The notes below the pieces were generated by a model. That model ran no database searches, was not told the DNA's origin, and worked only from the letters and a program-made list of their open reading frames with translations. The translations under genes were made by a program, and so were the position numbers. DNA of 64,000 nt from Aotearoamyces nothofagi (taxonomy: Eukaryota; Ascomycota; Leotiomycetes; Leotiales; Tympanidaceae), in NCBI GenBank assembly GCA_015345905.1, contig JADDTR010000001.1, forward strand, positions 1,240,001 through 1,304,000, written 5' to 3'. Position 1 is the first letter of the stretch; every line of letters begins with the position of its first letter. Below are positions 46,666 through 57,319 of the stretch, piece after piece.

Positions 46666-47099
46666 AGCCAGCTTGGGTAACTTTAATATGATCTGGATTT
46701 GAGTTGATCCGGGCGTGACCGTCACGTAGCAAAGTGTAGAGTCCCTCAAGATTTTATTAGGTGATGGAAGCTGTGTAGGGCGCGATCGTATCAATCGTCG
46801 CAGAGGCACGTGATGATAAGACATGGATAAGGCTAAGATTGTGACCAACGGCTGGCTGCCTCGATCTCGATACCACCCTTTGCTCTAGCTTCTCTACACA
46901 GTAACCTTAGACCTCATAGAAAACTACGATGTATCTCATGAGCATACAGCACTATCCATAGTCCAAACTGCCTGATACACGATGCCTGCAGCTCTCATCT
47001 CAGGTACCGCCTCAGCCTTATGGTATCCTCCCTTCCTTCAGCTCTACACGACACCTCACCGCCACATTATCCTATTGCTCCCGCCGTCTCCGATCCAGG
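46666..47099. promoter_or_regulatory. Divergent promoter, 202-residue protein and atg14
   Basis: These 434 bp lie between the two start codons. A palindromic stretch near 46718 (GTGACCGTCAC) contains GTGAC inverted copies. Nothing else is distinct. Confidence 0.4.
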
Positions 47100-48758
47100 A
47101 TGCAATGTGATATTTGCTTCCGTACGGGCGGCTATAAGCTGCCTTTCCTCTGCCCTACTGACGCGCGGAACCAACTCTACGAACCCCGGCTTTCCCATGC
47201 TCAAGTCCTCCTCGAGAAAGACGCACTCGATAAAGAAATCACTGCTATAACCGCAGCACATAGTTCGGTCAATTCTGACGTGTCGCAAGATGATGCTGAA
47301 AAGAACATAACACGCTGGGATGTTGATAGAACCCTCGCAGAAAAAGACTTGACCCTCGACAGGACGGAGCAAATCATAGCTCATGCGGACGAGTTGCGCT
47401 TTAAAATTGAAGGCGCGAGAGCAGAAATAGCCCGCAGGAAAACCATTCTCGGACGCCGGAAGTCCGAACTTGCATCTGCACAGAATGGACTCGAGGCCCG
47501 GAGGATTAGACAAGTCGAAGATATCGAGAAGAAGACCAAGATGATTAAATACAAGTGGAACCAGTTACACGCGATGACAGCACAATCACGAGCTATTCTC
47601 TGTGGAGAAGCTGCAAAACTTTATGGACTCCAGCGTCTCAGAGACAGTGATACTGGGTTAGACGAGTATAGTATCGCGGGGACAAATATAATCGACCTGC
47701 GGCTTATGAACAGCGCCAGTGCCGTACAAGTCACCACTTCTCTTTCCCATGTCACGCATCTCCTCGTTCTTGCATCCCATTACCTTGGCCTCCGACTACC
47801 TGCCGAAGTGATACTCCCGCATCGTGACTATCCGCTGCCAACGATTCTAAAACCTTCAGATTCACATAAGTTCAGCAATCTGCCATTTCCAGGAAGCACA
47901 CCACCACAGTCGTCATCCAACAGCCCTACAGAGTCGCGACATGAGACCTCCCATCTCCCTCGTCCCCGGACGCTCTTTATCACAAAGCCGCTTCCAATAC
48001 TCGCTAAAGAGGACCCAAGCACGTACGCATTATTCATTGAAGGTGCTACGCTGCTTGCGTATAACATTGCGTGGGTGTGCAAATCGCAAGGAATTCCTGT
48101 TGGTACGGTTAGCTCCTCTACGACGAGCTTCGAAGATATTTGCGCTCTAGGGCGGAATCTCTTCAACCTCTTAATTGGCGCACAACCACGGTCCAGCCCG
48201 ATGAGCCGCGTCTCCTCTGCACAATCTACCCCTACCAAAGCCAAGCCAGCCTCCAGAAATATACCAGAGTCGGAAGTAGCCGAATCCGAAATTGTGGGAA
48301 AGGATAAAGGCGCCGTTGAGTCTGGGGCGTTAGTTGGCCAGTTTTCCCACGGCACGGCTCACACATCTCTCAACAGCTTAGAGGGCCATGAGTTTCTTCG
48401 TACATTCAAGCTTCTCTCGCCTGCCAAACTCTCTGACCAGTTAAAGGGACAATTACTTTCGGAAGTTGCGAGTGCCGAGTGGGAAGTCGTAGATCAGGAA
48501 GCTTGGGCGGATGATGCCGCGGGAGAAGGTGATGCAGAAGATGATGGAGTGATGGTTGGCGCGCGGAGAGGTAGTAATCTGCCGGGAAGGAGGGGTGGGA
48601 ATGGCGGAGAAAGATGGGGCGGAGGAATAGCACAGAGCTTCATGAGCATGCGGACTGTAATGGACGCAGTTGAGGTCGTCAGTGAAGGGCTAGGCGGCGA
48701 TTGGATTGGGGAGAGGAAGCCGGGTACCAGTGGGTGGACAAAGTTGAAGTCTCGGTAG
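47100..48758 (+). CDS. atg14: Autophagy protein Atg14 (UVRAG/Vps38 superfamily)
   Basis: A single exon encodes 552 residues starting MQCDICFRTGGYKLPFLCPT. The N-terminus shows the Atg14 cysteine pattern CDIC...LC, here with three cysteines; the fourth position of yeast Atg14 is Asp (CPTDARNQLYEPR), as I recall for other filamentous fungi. A coiled coil spans about residues 65-155 (EKDLTLDRTEQIIAHADELR, EIARRKTILGRRKSELASAQ). The middle part (HVTHLLVLASHYLGLRLPAE, YALFIEGATLLAYNIAWVCK) is the conserved UVRAG/Atg14 domain. A low-complexity Gly/Asp segment near 485-515 precedes the last helices. Atg14 targets the Vps34-Vps15-Vps30 lipid kinase complex to autophagosome assembly sites. The start could extend by an unseen upstream exon, but the Cys motif so close to the Met argues against it. 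Confidence 0.9.
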   Translation: MQCDICFRTGGYKLPFLCPTDARNQLYEPRLSHAQVLLEKDALDKEITAITAAHSSVNSDVSQDDAEKNITRWDVDRTLAEKDLTLDRTEQIIAHADELRFKIEGARAEIARRKTILGRRKSELASAQNGLEARRIRQVEDIEKKTKMIKYKWNQLHAMTAQSRAILCGEAAKLYGLQRLRDSDTGLDEYSIAGTNIIDLRLMNSASAVQVTTSLSHVTHLLVLASHYLGLRLPAEVILPHRDYPLPTILKPSDSHKFSNLPFPGSTPPQSSSNSPTESRHETSHLPRPRTLFITKPLPILAKEDPSTYALFIEGATLLAYNIAWVCKSQGIPVGTVSSSTTSFEDICALGRNLFNLLIGAQPRSSPMSRVSSAQSTPTKAKPASRNIPESEVAESEIVGKDKGAVESGALVGQFSHGTAHTSLNSLEGHEFLRTFKLLSPAKLSDQLKGQLLSEVASAEWEVVDQEAWADDAAGEGDAEDDGVMVGARRGSNLPGRRGGNGGERWGGGIAQSFMSMRTVMDAVEVVSEGLGGDWIGERKPGTSGWTKLKSR

Positions 48759-51268
48759 ATAGCGAAAGCCATGCATGCTCTGTTACATATGGAGCATTTG
48801 AGTCACCAGGGGACAGGAGCTAATAGGTGTATATTTCTGGTAGATCAAAGATATAGTGAAGAATAGAGCAAAGATTTATACAATTTACCAAGTTGTCCCT
48901 CTTACGGCTGCTACCATCTCTACCCTCAACAATCGACAACCACAACATTGTATCTACAAAGCAACGATAAGTAAGATCCAAGATCAGTGTTACATGTTGT
49001 CATACCTCCCCGAGGCTGCGAGGCTGCGAGGCTGTTGATATCAAGCATCGCTTCCCGGAAACACGGAAGCACGACAGATCGAGCTGCGTGAGACTTCACG
49101 ATATCGACGCCGCACACACTATCATATCGATGACGGATTCAGCAAGCATGGACCGAGCACCTCCTTGCGCGCACAGCAAAACTGACGTGCGGTATCGATA
49201 AGAGAGGCAGGCCAGGCCAGGCCGGTTCACGGTTCCCGATAGCATCGGGACGCCGTTATCTACGCTGCGTCTTGAAAAGCTCCCGTTCCTGCAAACTCTT
49301 CACGTCCTGTCGACATGCAGCCACGTTGCCGCCCTATGCAGTCGATCCGCAGGTCCACAGCGCGGACATGCACGTATTCTGTAGGGCAATCTTCTTGTCC
49401 CAGGCAGCCTCTGCAGCTGTCGGGGTTTCCATAACTCCGGTTCTGGCTGTGGGGCTTGTCGGGTGTGTACACCGTCTCTTGCGAAGGTCATTTTACCGTC
49501 TGCGTGGTTTCTGATGTCTGCAGATAATGTTACTTTCTACACACTCAAATCATACGCATTATCTTGGGTTTCGTCAAAGGGTCTTTGAGGTATTTGTCAT
49601 AGCCAGGAATTGCCAGATGGAGGACCCCGTCCTCCTCTTGTGGCATCCCTCAGTGAGCCCTTGAACATATGGCTAGCATGTGTGGATGCACGATCTGGAA
49701 TGAAGATTTTCAAGATCTCCAGTGCGGTATTGCCGCGCAGGACGATGTTTTCTTCTGTCGCCTTGTACTCATCTACGTCTTGCAAACACAAGGAAAGGTA
49801 CGCATCATCTCGTCTCTGCTGAATGAAATCCGACGTCGCCGTCTGCGGAGGCTGTGGTTGTACTGGAGATGCGATGGCAGTTACGGGCCAGCAGGAGGAA
49901 TGTGTGGCTGTGGGCACTAGATTACCGTTGCGCTGGAATGAACGGGCTAGCGTACCGCTTTTACCAGTGGTTCGAGCCGATTAGGTTGTCGTCGCAACGA
50001 CACTTGCTGGCTATGCTCTCTTCGGCCATCCTGATCTCACTCGCACACGAACACTCGCTCCGTCCGTGGTCGAAAACAGCTGTTCCAGGGAATGCAGAGG
50101 CACAAAGAATTGTCATTGTCGTCCGTGGTGGGAGGTGATTGGGGTGCCTGGGTGCTTCCTTGGAGGAGTGCCCAGCCCAAATGCCATGACTGAAAACGAA
50201 ATCCCGCCTCCACCAATGCGACTTCTGGGCTCATCTGGCCGCTGCCTCTGCCGCCCAGCTTCAGCCTGGCCACAGCGCCGCGACTTGCTACGTGCTGTCT
50301 CTGAGCCTTCGGCAGCACTTGTACGCAGCCCTCATTACGCAAGCTGGCAAGCTCGTTCTTTGCCAGCAGGTCCGCCGGTGCGTCCGTCCGGCGGATGCAT
50401 TCGTCAACAGCCACCGGCGTTTCTTTGACCACGAATACTCGGCGAGCGCGCACTCAATCAATGACATACATGCCTTCCAGGATCCCGAAGCGTGGCCTTT
50501 CATCTGTTCTCATCGCCAGCAATGGGCGGGGCTGGCCTGACGGCGGTTCAGCATCCAGCTGGCTGGAGGGTCTCGCATCTTTTCTTTTTCTTCTTTCTTT
50601 GTTCCCTTTTCCCACGCTCGTGGTCCCGGCATGGACAGTTGACACTGGCATCGACCCTGGCATCGACACTGGCATCGACCCTGGCCGGCGGAGTGTTGCT
50701 CCACCTTCCAGCATGGCAACCACTAGCGTCGCGGGAACGCACCAGCATACGTGTGTCTAGCCATTTGCGGCAGCCGCCCCCCAAGTTTATTTCAGCCACT
50801 GTGCGGAATGCGCGATCTGATTGGCCAGGCATCTGCCTGGCTCCCTGCCGTCGGCCTCGTCTCTCGGTCGCTGGCCCTCGTGCTTCTCGTGCTTCTCCTG
50901 CTTCTTCTGCTTTATATCCTCATTTCTCCACAACGTCTTCTTTTGCATTCCTTATACCAACCCCGAAGTAGCTGCTGTCGTTAGCCCTCCTTTAGACACT
51001 CATTTTCGTACCTGCTTCCACTAGACGGTTCAACGTCCACCACGTTCCTTAATAACGCATCAGCGGCGTCTTCGAATCACTGCATGCATACTACAGCGAC
51101 TCATTCACCGAAAAATCTAAGTTTCCTCCAGATTGCCTACAGAGACCTTACCTTGCAGACGTAATCTCTCGAACTACGATACTTTGCTCTTATCTGAATA
51201 ATATAGAAATACTCGACAGTACCTAGGAAAAAGCATCAGCCTGCCATCGTTGATCGATATCAGACACA
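48759..51268. other. Intergenic region upstream of tos1, 2.5 kb
   Basis: No gene is supported. The right third (about 50.8-51.2 kb) is pyrimidine-rich, includes TTTATATCC near 50912 and is likely the tos1 promoter and 5' leader. A 12-bp tandem repeat lies at 50641-50688. Overlapping frames on both strands at 50.0-50.8 kb have no protein-like content. Confidence 0.5.
50641..50688. repeat. 12-bp tandem repeat with 24-bp higher order
   Basis: GACACTGGCATC and GACCCTGGCATC alternate, giving four 12-bp units or two 24-bp units; the last unit ends in CCGG. Confidence 0.9.
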
Positions 51269-52971
51269 ATGCAACTCACAATGAGATTGGCTGCGGCCAT
51301 TCTCACGCTCGGTATTGGCGTCGTCGCTGACCAGTGCTCTCTGGGAACAGAAGAAGTTGGTGGCAACTGGTATTGCCAGCCAGTCGACGCAATTCAATAT
51401 CAGAATGTTGGAACTGCTGGGACGTATAACAGGGTCACCAATATGGCCACCGATGGAACATGTACTTCCAATGCTACAGCCTTCAGTGGGCCTATGTCTC
51501 CGTTGGACGAAGAGGTAAGTCACTCACCCGAGATCTGATTCTCAATCACTTAATCACCATTGACTTTACATAGGTCTCGTTGCATTTCCGCGGTCCTATC
51601 AATATAAAGCAATTCGCGGCCTATACGCTCTCATCCTCGTCCAAGAAGAAGCGAGAATTTTCTGTACCACAGAACCATCGCCGCCAACACGGGCATCAGT
51701 ATTTCCACGATCGTGATATCCAAATCCAGAGCAGAGCTGCGATTGGGGGACACGTTGAAAACGTGGGGCAGCGGGATATGGTCATTGCCACAATCGACGG
51801 AAAGGTAGTGTCATGGGAGAACGACTATTTTGGAGACGCGGTGACAACCTACACAGATGGTGCTTCATCTGCTGTTGCAACTTCTGCGGCTGCAACTAGT
51901 GCGGTTGGCACTACTGATACCTCTGCTGCTCCTGTCGAGTCGTCCGCTGCTCCTGTCGAGCTTTCTTCTACAACCGAAGAGACTACTCCTGTAGCTTCAT
52001 TAGCTTCCTCGGCGGTTGAACAGTCTTCTCCTCTAGCTGTGGCGTCCTCCTCTACTGCCATACAACCATCTCCTGCAGCTTCTGTGTCTACTACTACGGC
52101 AGCAGAGTCTTCTTCTACATCAGGAACTGTCAGCAGTGGAACTTATTCTAGAATTGGGTACTATGACTCTGCGTCTCAAACTGTTGACGGTTTAACGTTT
52201 CTCGGTAACTATGGTGGAATAGGATCTGGAGTCTGGGATAGGTAAGCTATACTTTAATGGGAGCATCAGGCAGATACTGACAACACAATAGCACATACGG
52301 AAACTCTCTCGCCTATGTTGATTCTAGCGGAACGACAGGTGCAGCATCCGCGCAGATTTTAGCAGATGTCACAATACCGTCTGATAGTGAGGTCATTATT
52401 ATGACTGATACTGCATGTGCCGATGGCGACTCTTGTGGATATTATAGACCTGGAACAGTCGCTTATCGTAAGTCCTTCGAAAGTATACATATATATATAT
52501 ATATTATAACTAACCCCCACAACAGACGGCTTCGATGGCGCTGACAAGGTCTTCCTTTTCGAATTTGAAATGCCCCTAGACGGCGATACCGGCACCAACG
52601 GTGACATGCCCGCAATCTGGTTATTAAATGCACAGATTCCCCGCACTCTGCAATACGGAAATGCGCTCTGCTCATGCTGGGACACTGGATGCGGCGAGTT
52701 TGACATTGCCGAGGTGCTTACTTCTGGCTTGACGTACTGCAAGTCTACTCTGCATACCAACACTCCTGGAGGTGACTCGGATTACATTGTGCGCCCAACG
52801 ACGGAGACGATAAAGATTGCTGTAATCTTCAGTTCCAGTTCGTCGATTCTGCAAATCCAGGTTCTGGATAGTAGCACAACCTTCCCAACAAGCCTGACGA
52901 GCGCGGAAGTTGAAGCGTTCATGACCGAGTCTTCAGGAACCGAATTATCTGTCTTCGTCGTCTCATCTTAG
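51269..52971 (+). CDS. tos1: Tos1-family cell wall protein
   Basis: Four exons (51269-51514, 51574-52241, 52292-52467, 52526-52971) encode 511 residues. The N-terminus is a signal peptide (MQLTMRLAAAILTLGIGVVA). The Tos1 N-terminal domain follows (DQCSLGTEEVGGNWYCQPVD, VSLHFRGPINIKQFAAYTL). A basic KKKR stretch (residues about 103-106) may be a Kex2-type cleavage site. A Ser/Thr/Ala-rich linker spans about 177-271 and is probably heavily O-mannosylated. The C-terminal domain has the family signature AIWLLNAQIPRTLQYG and CSCWDTGCGEFDIAEVL. Tos1 relatives are abundant wall proteins with a glucanase-like fold. No GPI signal is evident (ends LSVFVVSS), so attachment is probably by other means. 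All introns keep frame. Confidence 0.93.
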
Positions 52972-54569
52972 CTGAAAAGTTTCTTTTGTTCTCTTCTTTT
53001 CCGACTATTGCCTACCGCCAAGCTCGATAGTCGGACGTCGTTACACGTCATGTTGCCATGAATTCACATATCACTCGTTATGACTATTCGATCCATTTTA
53101 CAGAATGGCACGGATTTCATATGAGACTCGGGATAATGGAATCGGCAGTATAGAGCTGTAGCGGCTTAATTCTGTGCATAGTTTCTCTCCTGTTATTAGA
53201 CAGCGTTGTTATCGAGGTGCATTTTAGATGAGGATGACGAATCATGGAGTAAAGTGCAGGCGAATGGGCTTATGAGAAAATGTCGTCGGGCATCATCTGA
53301 TGGCTTGCTACTTTCTGCTTTCAATTGGGTAACTAGCAGTTCTTGTTCTGGAGACTTGGGTAGGTTTGTGCTACAAATTTAATAGATAGATAGATAGATT
53401 GAAAATCCTAAGAATTCCTCTCATGATCCTTGCCATCTATGCTGAAGAAACAGTTGCACTCAAGGAGCGAGAAGCCACATACATCTAGATGTATGCACGT
53501 TGCTTCACTCTTACAGCTGCGTGATATAATTAATCCGGCGCAAACAATACCAAAAGCTGGGATAGCGGTATAGCGATCGTTCTTCGCCGTGCGCCATTGA
53601 GCGACTCTATTGAACGAGGTCTCGTGGGAACGTTATTCCGGTCCCGTGCTGTCGGGGGTTGATCCGGAGAGGAGGATGCTGCCGACGCGGGTGCCGACGC
53701 GCTGTCAGACTGGCTGCGCCGGCGCGGCGAGGAGGACGGGGCGGCGTGCTCTGATCCGGTGCAGCAGAGGGCTATCGAGAGCAGCTTATTGAACCGGGGG
53801 GGGCGGTCGCGGGATTTGTCTTTCCGGCGCTGCGATAGACGGAGGTGAGATTGCGGAGCTGATACGGAGGCGGATGTTGGTCCGGCTGGTAGATATATAC
53901 CTTGCTTGGTTTGTTTCGGGACCACGGTGTTGATCCGCTGGATAATGGTAGATGGCGGAGGGGAGGAGCAGCTTGCTGCGGCTATTGAGAAGCGGTGTTG
54001 AGCAGGGGGGGAGGGGGGATGTTAGTCCGGCGCTGAGGCTGCTCCGATACTTAGGTTGTTCCGGGACTGTGGTGTTAATCCGGTGGATAATGTGAGATGG
54101 CAGAGGAGGCCTGCGTCTTGCTGTAGCTATTGAGAAGTGGTGTTGAGCAGGGGGGAGGGGGGATGTTATTCCGGTACCGCTGGATGGATTACTCCGTTGG
54201 AGTTGAGTTAGAGTTGTTCCGGCCGGTGTTACTAAGAAGCTACCCTGGTACTATCGGTGTTGTTAATCCGGTGGACAATGTTAGACGGCAGGGGAGAGTA
54301 GGCTCTTGCTGTGGCTATTGAGAAGTGGCATTGAACGGAGGGTCGCGGAAATGTTTTTCCGGTGCTGTCATCAGATCTACTGCAACTCGGACATCTTCAC
54401 CATTTAAAACATCCACACTTGTATTCTACATTGGAAATCACTTTTCATGGGACTCGTTGACTCGATGAATGTGAGTGTCTTTATTGAGCAGTCACTACTA
54501 TACGCTGGCAACAACCAAATCTGGTGCGTTCCTCAAAGGCTGTGAAACTGCACGTTGAAGCCATCCCCT
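52972..54569. other. Convergent 3' spacer with a degenerate repeat array
   Basis: This 1.6 kb region lies between the 3' ends of tos1 and the next minus-strand gene. Left of 53.4 kb it is unremarkable apart from a (GATA)n run at about 53383-53400. From 53530 to 54362 it is GC- and G-rich and built of diverged repeats, described separately. Confidence 0.6.
53530..54362. repeat. Degenerate tandem array, about 5 units of 150-190 bp, rich in TTNNTCCGG
   Basis: Five diverged units can be aligned by a block reading CTATTGAGAAG(T/C)GG...GAGCAGGGGGG...TTNNTCCGG. The blocks start at about 53607, 53786, 53976, 54127 and 54316. Within 53530-54362 the short element TTNNTCCGG (or one mismatch) occurs about 14 times, all on the plus strand, for example at 53530, 53633, 53659, 53877, 54022, 54057, 54075, 54166, 54214, 54263 and 54354. 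Second shared blocks read AATCCGGTGGA(T/C)AATG. No open frame or terminal repeats are recognisable. Confidence 0.75.
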
Positions 54570-55829
54570 CTAAAGCTTTTGCTCGATCTCATATACCAGA
54601 GTATATGGCTTCTCGCCCATCAGCTTGATTGGAGAGATGATCGGGTGAGCTGTCTTCCAAGTGGCGGGATGCATCTTGGTGACAACTTCAAGGCGGGTTC
54701 CATTCGGCAAGCCGAGCTGCGCAGGACGTGTTAGCAACGCGAAGTTTCCAGCAAGGATGCAATCCCGGGATATTTGGGCATTTCGGGAGTGCTACTTACG
54801 CTGGAGGGCGTGTCAGAAGGAAGAAGAAACTTCCCCTCGTAGCGGAGTTCCAATCCCGACGGCTGCAACAATGCCAACATCTTCATGCCTTTCTCGACCG
54901 TGGAGATGAGGGAGCTATCGATCTTGATGGCAAACACCAAGATGCGGCCTGTTGTCTCGACGATGATCTCGAAGATGAACATCTTGTCAGGAGGGAATCG
55001 CTCTGCAGAGAGGTACTTGTCACGCTCCTCGCGAGTGATGAAGGTCTCCTGCAAAAGGGAAGGCTGCTCAAGATTCTTGTAGTCCAAGTACTCGGGCCCC
55101 TCTAGGATATCCTGAGTGTCGGCGTCAGTTGGTATCTTGCCTCTGTTTGATTTACGGGATGTCTCCTGGCTTTCGTCTGGCAACCACCGGGAAAGGTGTT
55201 GGCTTGCTCTAGCCAAGGTTGACACAGCCTCGCGAGTGAGAGCGCTCCAGTTCCAAGCATAATCGGGTGCGCCACTTGGCTGGCCCGATTTCTTGGAGAG
55301 CGTCTGGTCATTAAAGGTGAGTATGTTTGATCTCTTAGAGTCAAGAGACCAGATAGGGTCAAAATATGGAAGGACTGATGACAATGAAGAAAGCTCTTTG
55401 ACTTACCGACTTGAGATTGACTCCAGTGGAAGAAGAAGGGACACCCTCTGTAAGTGACAACGTTAACTCGTCAACTCTTTACTTGTATCTCTTTCAAAGG
55501 ACAGTTGGATGACCTACCTGCTGGCATGTCTGACTTCGAGGGGACCTCAAAGATCTAAAATATCAGCATAATCTAGGGACAGATAGGATAAGGAATACAA
55601 CTTACTGGCTTGGTCTTGTCAGCTACAGGGCCTTTCTTGATGACCTTGGACCACTTGTTGAGACACTGGCAGGTTAGCATACTATGGAAGTGACTAATAG
55701 AAGTTTACTTACCTTTTGCAAGATGGCTTTAATGGCGGTGGAAGACATCTTCTTGGTAACCTTCACTGCAACTTTACTGTTGGCATCCTCTTTGGAGCAA
55801 GAGCCATCTGGAGGGTTGGGTTCCGACAT
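54570..55829 (-). CDS. Uncharacterised protein, about 311 residues
   Basis: Six minus-strand exons (55829-55713, 55665-55606, 55554-55518, 55447-55407, 55333-54800, 54716-54570) encode 311 residues. The protein starts MSEPNPPDGSCSKEDANSK; residues 20-60 are basic and may form a helix (KMSSTAIKAILQKCLNKWSK). The main exon has DYAWNWSALTREAVSTLARA, FITREERDKYLSAERF, KMFIFEIIVETTGRILVFAI and ELRYEGKFLLPSD; the C-terminal exon has KLMGEKPYTLVYEIEQKL. The beta-rich second half may be a small folded domain. No signal peptide, membrane segment or known motif is visible. The fourth intron is uncertain: a 73-nt version ending CTCTAAG keeps frame, and skipping exon four with an acceptor at GGTAAG is an alternative that also keeps frame. 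Function unknown. Confidence 0.7.
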
Positions 55830-56822
55830 GGCTGTGTGGAGCCTACACGTCAGACTCCATAAACGACGGACGCAGTGAGGAAAGGCAATCTACTTACTGA
55901 TGTTTAGCTTGTGATGCTTGTTAGGTATCTGTTTGGGAACTAATGAGCTGTTGAAGGGATGCTAGTAAAGCTTAGAGTGGTGATGTCTTCCCGACATCGA
56001 CGAGCGAGGAGTGATGTTGGAGGGAGGGGAACAGTCACGGCAGTGCGAATAAATATTCAAAATAAATTGTTTGTGGGCCGACGACTAAGCATCTCGACGA
56101 CTAAGCAACGTCGAGGGTTGCTGCACGGGACTTCCGCTGGATAGGAGCGAACTGACGCTTTTATATCACGTCTCAAGTTACTGCCGAAGCACATGCTGGC
56201 ATTACTCTTCTAGGATTGTCTTTGTTGCAATGCCATAGTATTACCTGACATGAGATTGCTCTTTTATAACGAGCAGAGTCTCTGCTATACCTCCCTTCTG
56301 GTCCAGTACTGTTATAGCAAGTCGAAGCTCTAACTCGTCGGTGCCCCTATACTCCAAATATTATACGAGAAGCATAGAATGCGTCATTGGTCTCGATACC
56401 GAGATGTAGATATATAGCTAGTAGTTAGCAGCCAGCAAACAGCTCTGCTTCGAAAGCTTCGAGAGAGAGAAAATGAAAATTTCAAGTACGAGATGGTCAC
56501 CGGTTCGGGATCGAGAGGTGCGATATCCAGAAATATATATATATAGAAACTATAACAATAATACCTCAAAAAACCACCATCTACACCCCCTTTCCAGGCC
56601 TGCCGAAACCTCCTACCGTGAGAATAACTAGCCCTCCCCCTCCCCCCCCTCTTCCCCTTCCATCGACGAAAAATAAGCCAGGATCTCCGGACGTAGCCGT
56701 CAATTACCCGTTCGGTGCCTCCCGTCCGCGCTCGGGTGCTATGTCCTCTACGGCTACATTCAAAGGCCCGACGACGACAGGAAAACGTCCTCGCCGCCGT
56801 CGGCACAGCTGTCGCCGAGGGG

Positions 56823-56993
56823 ACCTGTCGCGGCCGGGAACTCTCCTGCCGACCTGGCTTCTGTCGCGGGTAGGATCTGTCGCGGCTGAGAACTCTCCTG
56901 CCGACCAGGCTTCTGTCGCGGGTAGGGACCTGTCGCGGCTGGGAACTCTCCTGCCGACCAGGCTTCTGTCGCGGGTAGGGATCTGTCGCGGCG
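56823..56993. repeat. 52-53 bp minisatellite, about 3.3 copies
   Basis: Copies start at 56823, 56875, 56928 and 56981 with RYCTGTCGCGG at each start. Copies two and three differ at a few positions and by one G. Each unit itself contains CTGTCGCGGG twice. Confidence 0.92.
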
Positions 56994-57162
56994 CGGCGCG
57001 GCGTGTCGTGTCGTTGTCTCGGCATGCTACGCTACGCTGGGACAGGGGATGCGGGACTCCTGGCAGGTCGTGGATGTGGAGAGGTGGATGCAGGCAGTCT
57101 GGCCTGCATGGTTTTCCTTGGTCAGGAGGGAGGGATCATGATGGGGAGAAATAAAAAGTAAG

Positions 57163-57186
57163 TATATATATATATATATATATATA
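57163..57186. repeat. (TA)n microsatellite, about 12 units
   Basis: An uninterrupted TA run lies just downstream of the pex13 stop. Confidence 0.95.
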
Positions 57187-57319
57187 CGCTATCGCTCGAG
57201 GCCTTGGACCCGTGTTTAAAAAAGCACCGAGACGCCAATGCTCCGGTTCTAACCTGACTGACCCAACCAGCAACCCCCTCCCCCGCCGCCTTAGATACAA
57301 GCTTTGAAATACGTGAGGC

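Larger units (their letters stand above)
55830..57319. other. Intergenic region with minisatellite, 1.5 kb
   Basis: This region is the promoter of the 311-residue gene on the left and the 3' flank of pex13 on the right. It contains a 52-53 bp minisatellite (56823-56993) and a (TA)n run (57163-57186). The open frames here follow the repeat and are not supported as genes. Confidence 0.55.

Noticed and set aside
47067-47513. 148-codon minus frame opposite the start of atg14
   Set aside because: It is antisense to the coiled-coil part of a well-supported gene and is a shadow frame.
50037-50832. Many overlapping frames on both strands upstream of tos1
   Set aside because: They arise from GC-rich repeat-bearing DNA and mutually overlap; none reads as protein.
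53530-53925. 131-codon minus frame within the TTNNTCCGG array
   Set aside because: The frame coincides with the repeat array and has no content beyond Ser/Arg/Pro low complexity.
56384-57025. 213-codon minus frame over the minisatellite
   Set aside because: Its length results from the 52-53 bp repeat; the rest is low complexity without a domain.
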